A DNA stretch of 42,677 nucleotides, from contig AAZW01000044.1 of the NCBI GenBank assembly GCA_000169995.1, forward strand, positions 1-42,677. The letters run 5' to 3'. Below are positions 41,815 to 42,677 of this stretch, piece by piece (position 1 is the first letter of the stretch; each line of letters starts with the position of its first letter). Under the pieces are notes generated by a model that saw nothing but the letters and a program-made list of their open reading frames with translations, searched no databases and was not told the DNA's origin. The translations under genes were made by a program, and so were the position numbers. The stretch is from Vibrionales bacterium SWAT-3 (GTDB taxonomy: Bacteria > Pseudomonadota > Gammaproteobacteria > Enterobacterales > Vibrionaceae).

Positions 41815-42369
41815 TTAGAATCCAGGATCCCAGTCAACTTCGATCCGTTGAGCTTCGCGATCAACTTTCTTGACCACTTGCTCTTCAAGGTACGGTACTA
41901 ACCGTTCCTTTTGTCCGAAAGCATCCTTAAGATTTGCTTTGATTACTAGAACATCGTTTGAGCCAGTTTCTAGCATGTCGGTAACGACACCTAGATCGTA
42001 ACCTTTAGTGGTTACCACTTGCATACCAAACAATTCACGCCAGTAGAATTCCTCTTCTGACAATTCAGGTAATGAAGCAGGGTCTATTGCGATTTCAAAG
42101 TTAGTCAGTACATGAGCGTCCTCGCGAACCTCAAAACCTTCCAGCTTACACACCATACCTTTGTTATGGCGCTTCCAGCTTTCTACTTTGAATTCAACCC
42201 ACTTCCCCTTTTGGTTAACGTACCAAGGAGAGTAATCAAATATGCTTTCAGCGTTGTCTGTGTAGGAAAAAACTTTAAGCCAGCCACGAATGCCATAGGT
42301 AGCACCAAACTTGCCCATAACAATTTTTTCGTCTTGCTTGCTCATCGTTTCTTTACCCTTCATCGACAT
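41815..42369 (-). CDS. rimM: 16S rRNA processing factor RimM
   Basis: Up to 184 residues. It has VMGKFGATYGIRGWLKVFSY at the N-terminal beta barrel and EEFYWRELFGMQVVTTKGYD plus a PRC-barrel C-terminal half ending in RIEVDWDPGF. RimM helps assemble the 30S head around protein S19. ATG 42369 gives the length usual in Vibrio; ATG 42345 (MSKQDEK) is an alternative. It is 24 bases after rpsP. Confidence 0.95.
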   Translation of the reverse strand: MSMKGKETMSKQDEKIVMGKFGATYGIRGWLKVFSYTDNAESIFDYSPWYVNQKGKWVEFKVESWKRHNKGMVCKLEGFEVREDAHVLTNFEIAIDPASLPELSEEEFYWRELFGMQVVTTKGYDLGVVTDMLETGSNDVLVIKANLKDAFGQKERLVPYLEEQVVKKVDREAQRIEVDWDPGF

Positions 42370-42393
42370 AAGCTATTTCTCTTTTAAAAAGAA

Positions 42394-42642
42394 TTAAGCC
42401 GCTTTTTGAGCGTCTTTAACTAGCTTAGCTACACGATCAGATAGAGATGCGCCTTGACCAACCCAGTGGTTAACGCGATCTAGGTCTAGACGTAGACCTT
42501 CTTCTTGACCTTGAGCAGTAGGGTTAAAGAAACCTACTTTCTCGATGAAACGGCCAGTTGCAGCGTTACGGCTATCCGCAACTACGATTTGATAGAATGG
42601 ACGCTTCTTAGCGCCGTGACGTGCCAAACGAATGGTTACCAT
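42394..42642 (-). CDS. rpsP: 30S ribosomal protein S16
   Basis: An 82-residue protein starting MVTIRLARHGAKKRPFYQIV with ADSRNAATGRFIEKVGFFNP, the S16 pattern. It is the first gene of the ribosomal/tRNA-modification operon on the minus strand. The window ends 35 bases upstream of its start, so the promoter is not included. Confidence 0.97.
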   Translation of the reverse strand: MVTIRLARHGAKKRPFYQIVVADSRNAATGRFIEKVGFFNPTAQGQEEGLRLDLDRVNHWVGQGASLSDRVAKLVKDAQKAA

Positions 42643-42677
42643 GTCGTCCTCTTTGCTTTCTTAATAAAATAATTAAC

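Overview
The window comes from a Vibrio-like gammaproteobacterial chromosome. Both flanks are ordinary core genes: the end of coaE, then zapD and yacG on the left, and the rpsP-rimM-trmD-rplS operon (minus strand) on the right. Between them lies a nested insertion. An IS256-family element (1305 bp once reassembled, 8-bp target duplication TTTTGCGT at 1297 and 40225) landed downstream of yacG. A 37.6-kb Tn7-like transposon (2066-39675, 5-bp duplication GATGG) then split the IS256 transposase gene inside the codon after its second catalytic Asp.

The Tn7-like element has Tn7-type termini (TGTCGG...CCGACA) with TnsB-type repeats at both ends. Its right-end block reads tnsA, tnsB, tnsC, tnsD, tnsE. 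tnsD carries one in-frame UGA; tnsE looks intact. The left cargo edge is a graveyard: an IS110-family element, a decayed group II intron with a broken reverse transcriptase but a recognisable domain V, and the C-terminal stub of a type I restriction HsdR. A second, inverted fragment of a related group II intron lies just downstream of tnsE, so intron relics bracket the cargo.

The main cargo (5561-30458) is a complete andrimid-type biosynthetic cluster, recognised from gene content and an order matching admA to admT, plus the LysR regulator admX. AdmA (ACP), AdmD (KS/CLF), AdmC (KR) and AdmE/AdmG (dehydratases) would build the octatrienoyl chain. AdmH makes beta-Phe, AdmJ loads it on AdmI, and AdmF (transglutaminase fold) joins acyl chain and beta-Phe. 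AdmK (Val, A-T), AdmO (KS-T-C), AdmP (Gly, A-T) and AdmM (KS-T-TE) would extend and release the product. AdmQ exports, AdmR primes the carriers, AdmS is a second transglutaminase homologue, and AdmT is a resistant acetyl-CoA carboxyltransferase beta subunit. The window therefore shows antibiotic, activator, export and self-resistance packaged in one Tn7-like transposon.

Gene names follow recall of the published andrimid clusters and the protein motifs seen here; no database search was possible. The adm genes from admC to admT look visibly more GC-rich than the tns genes, admA/admB and the chromosomal flanks.
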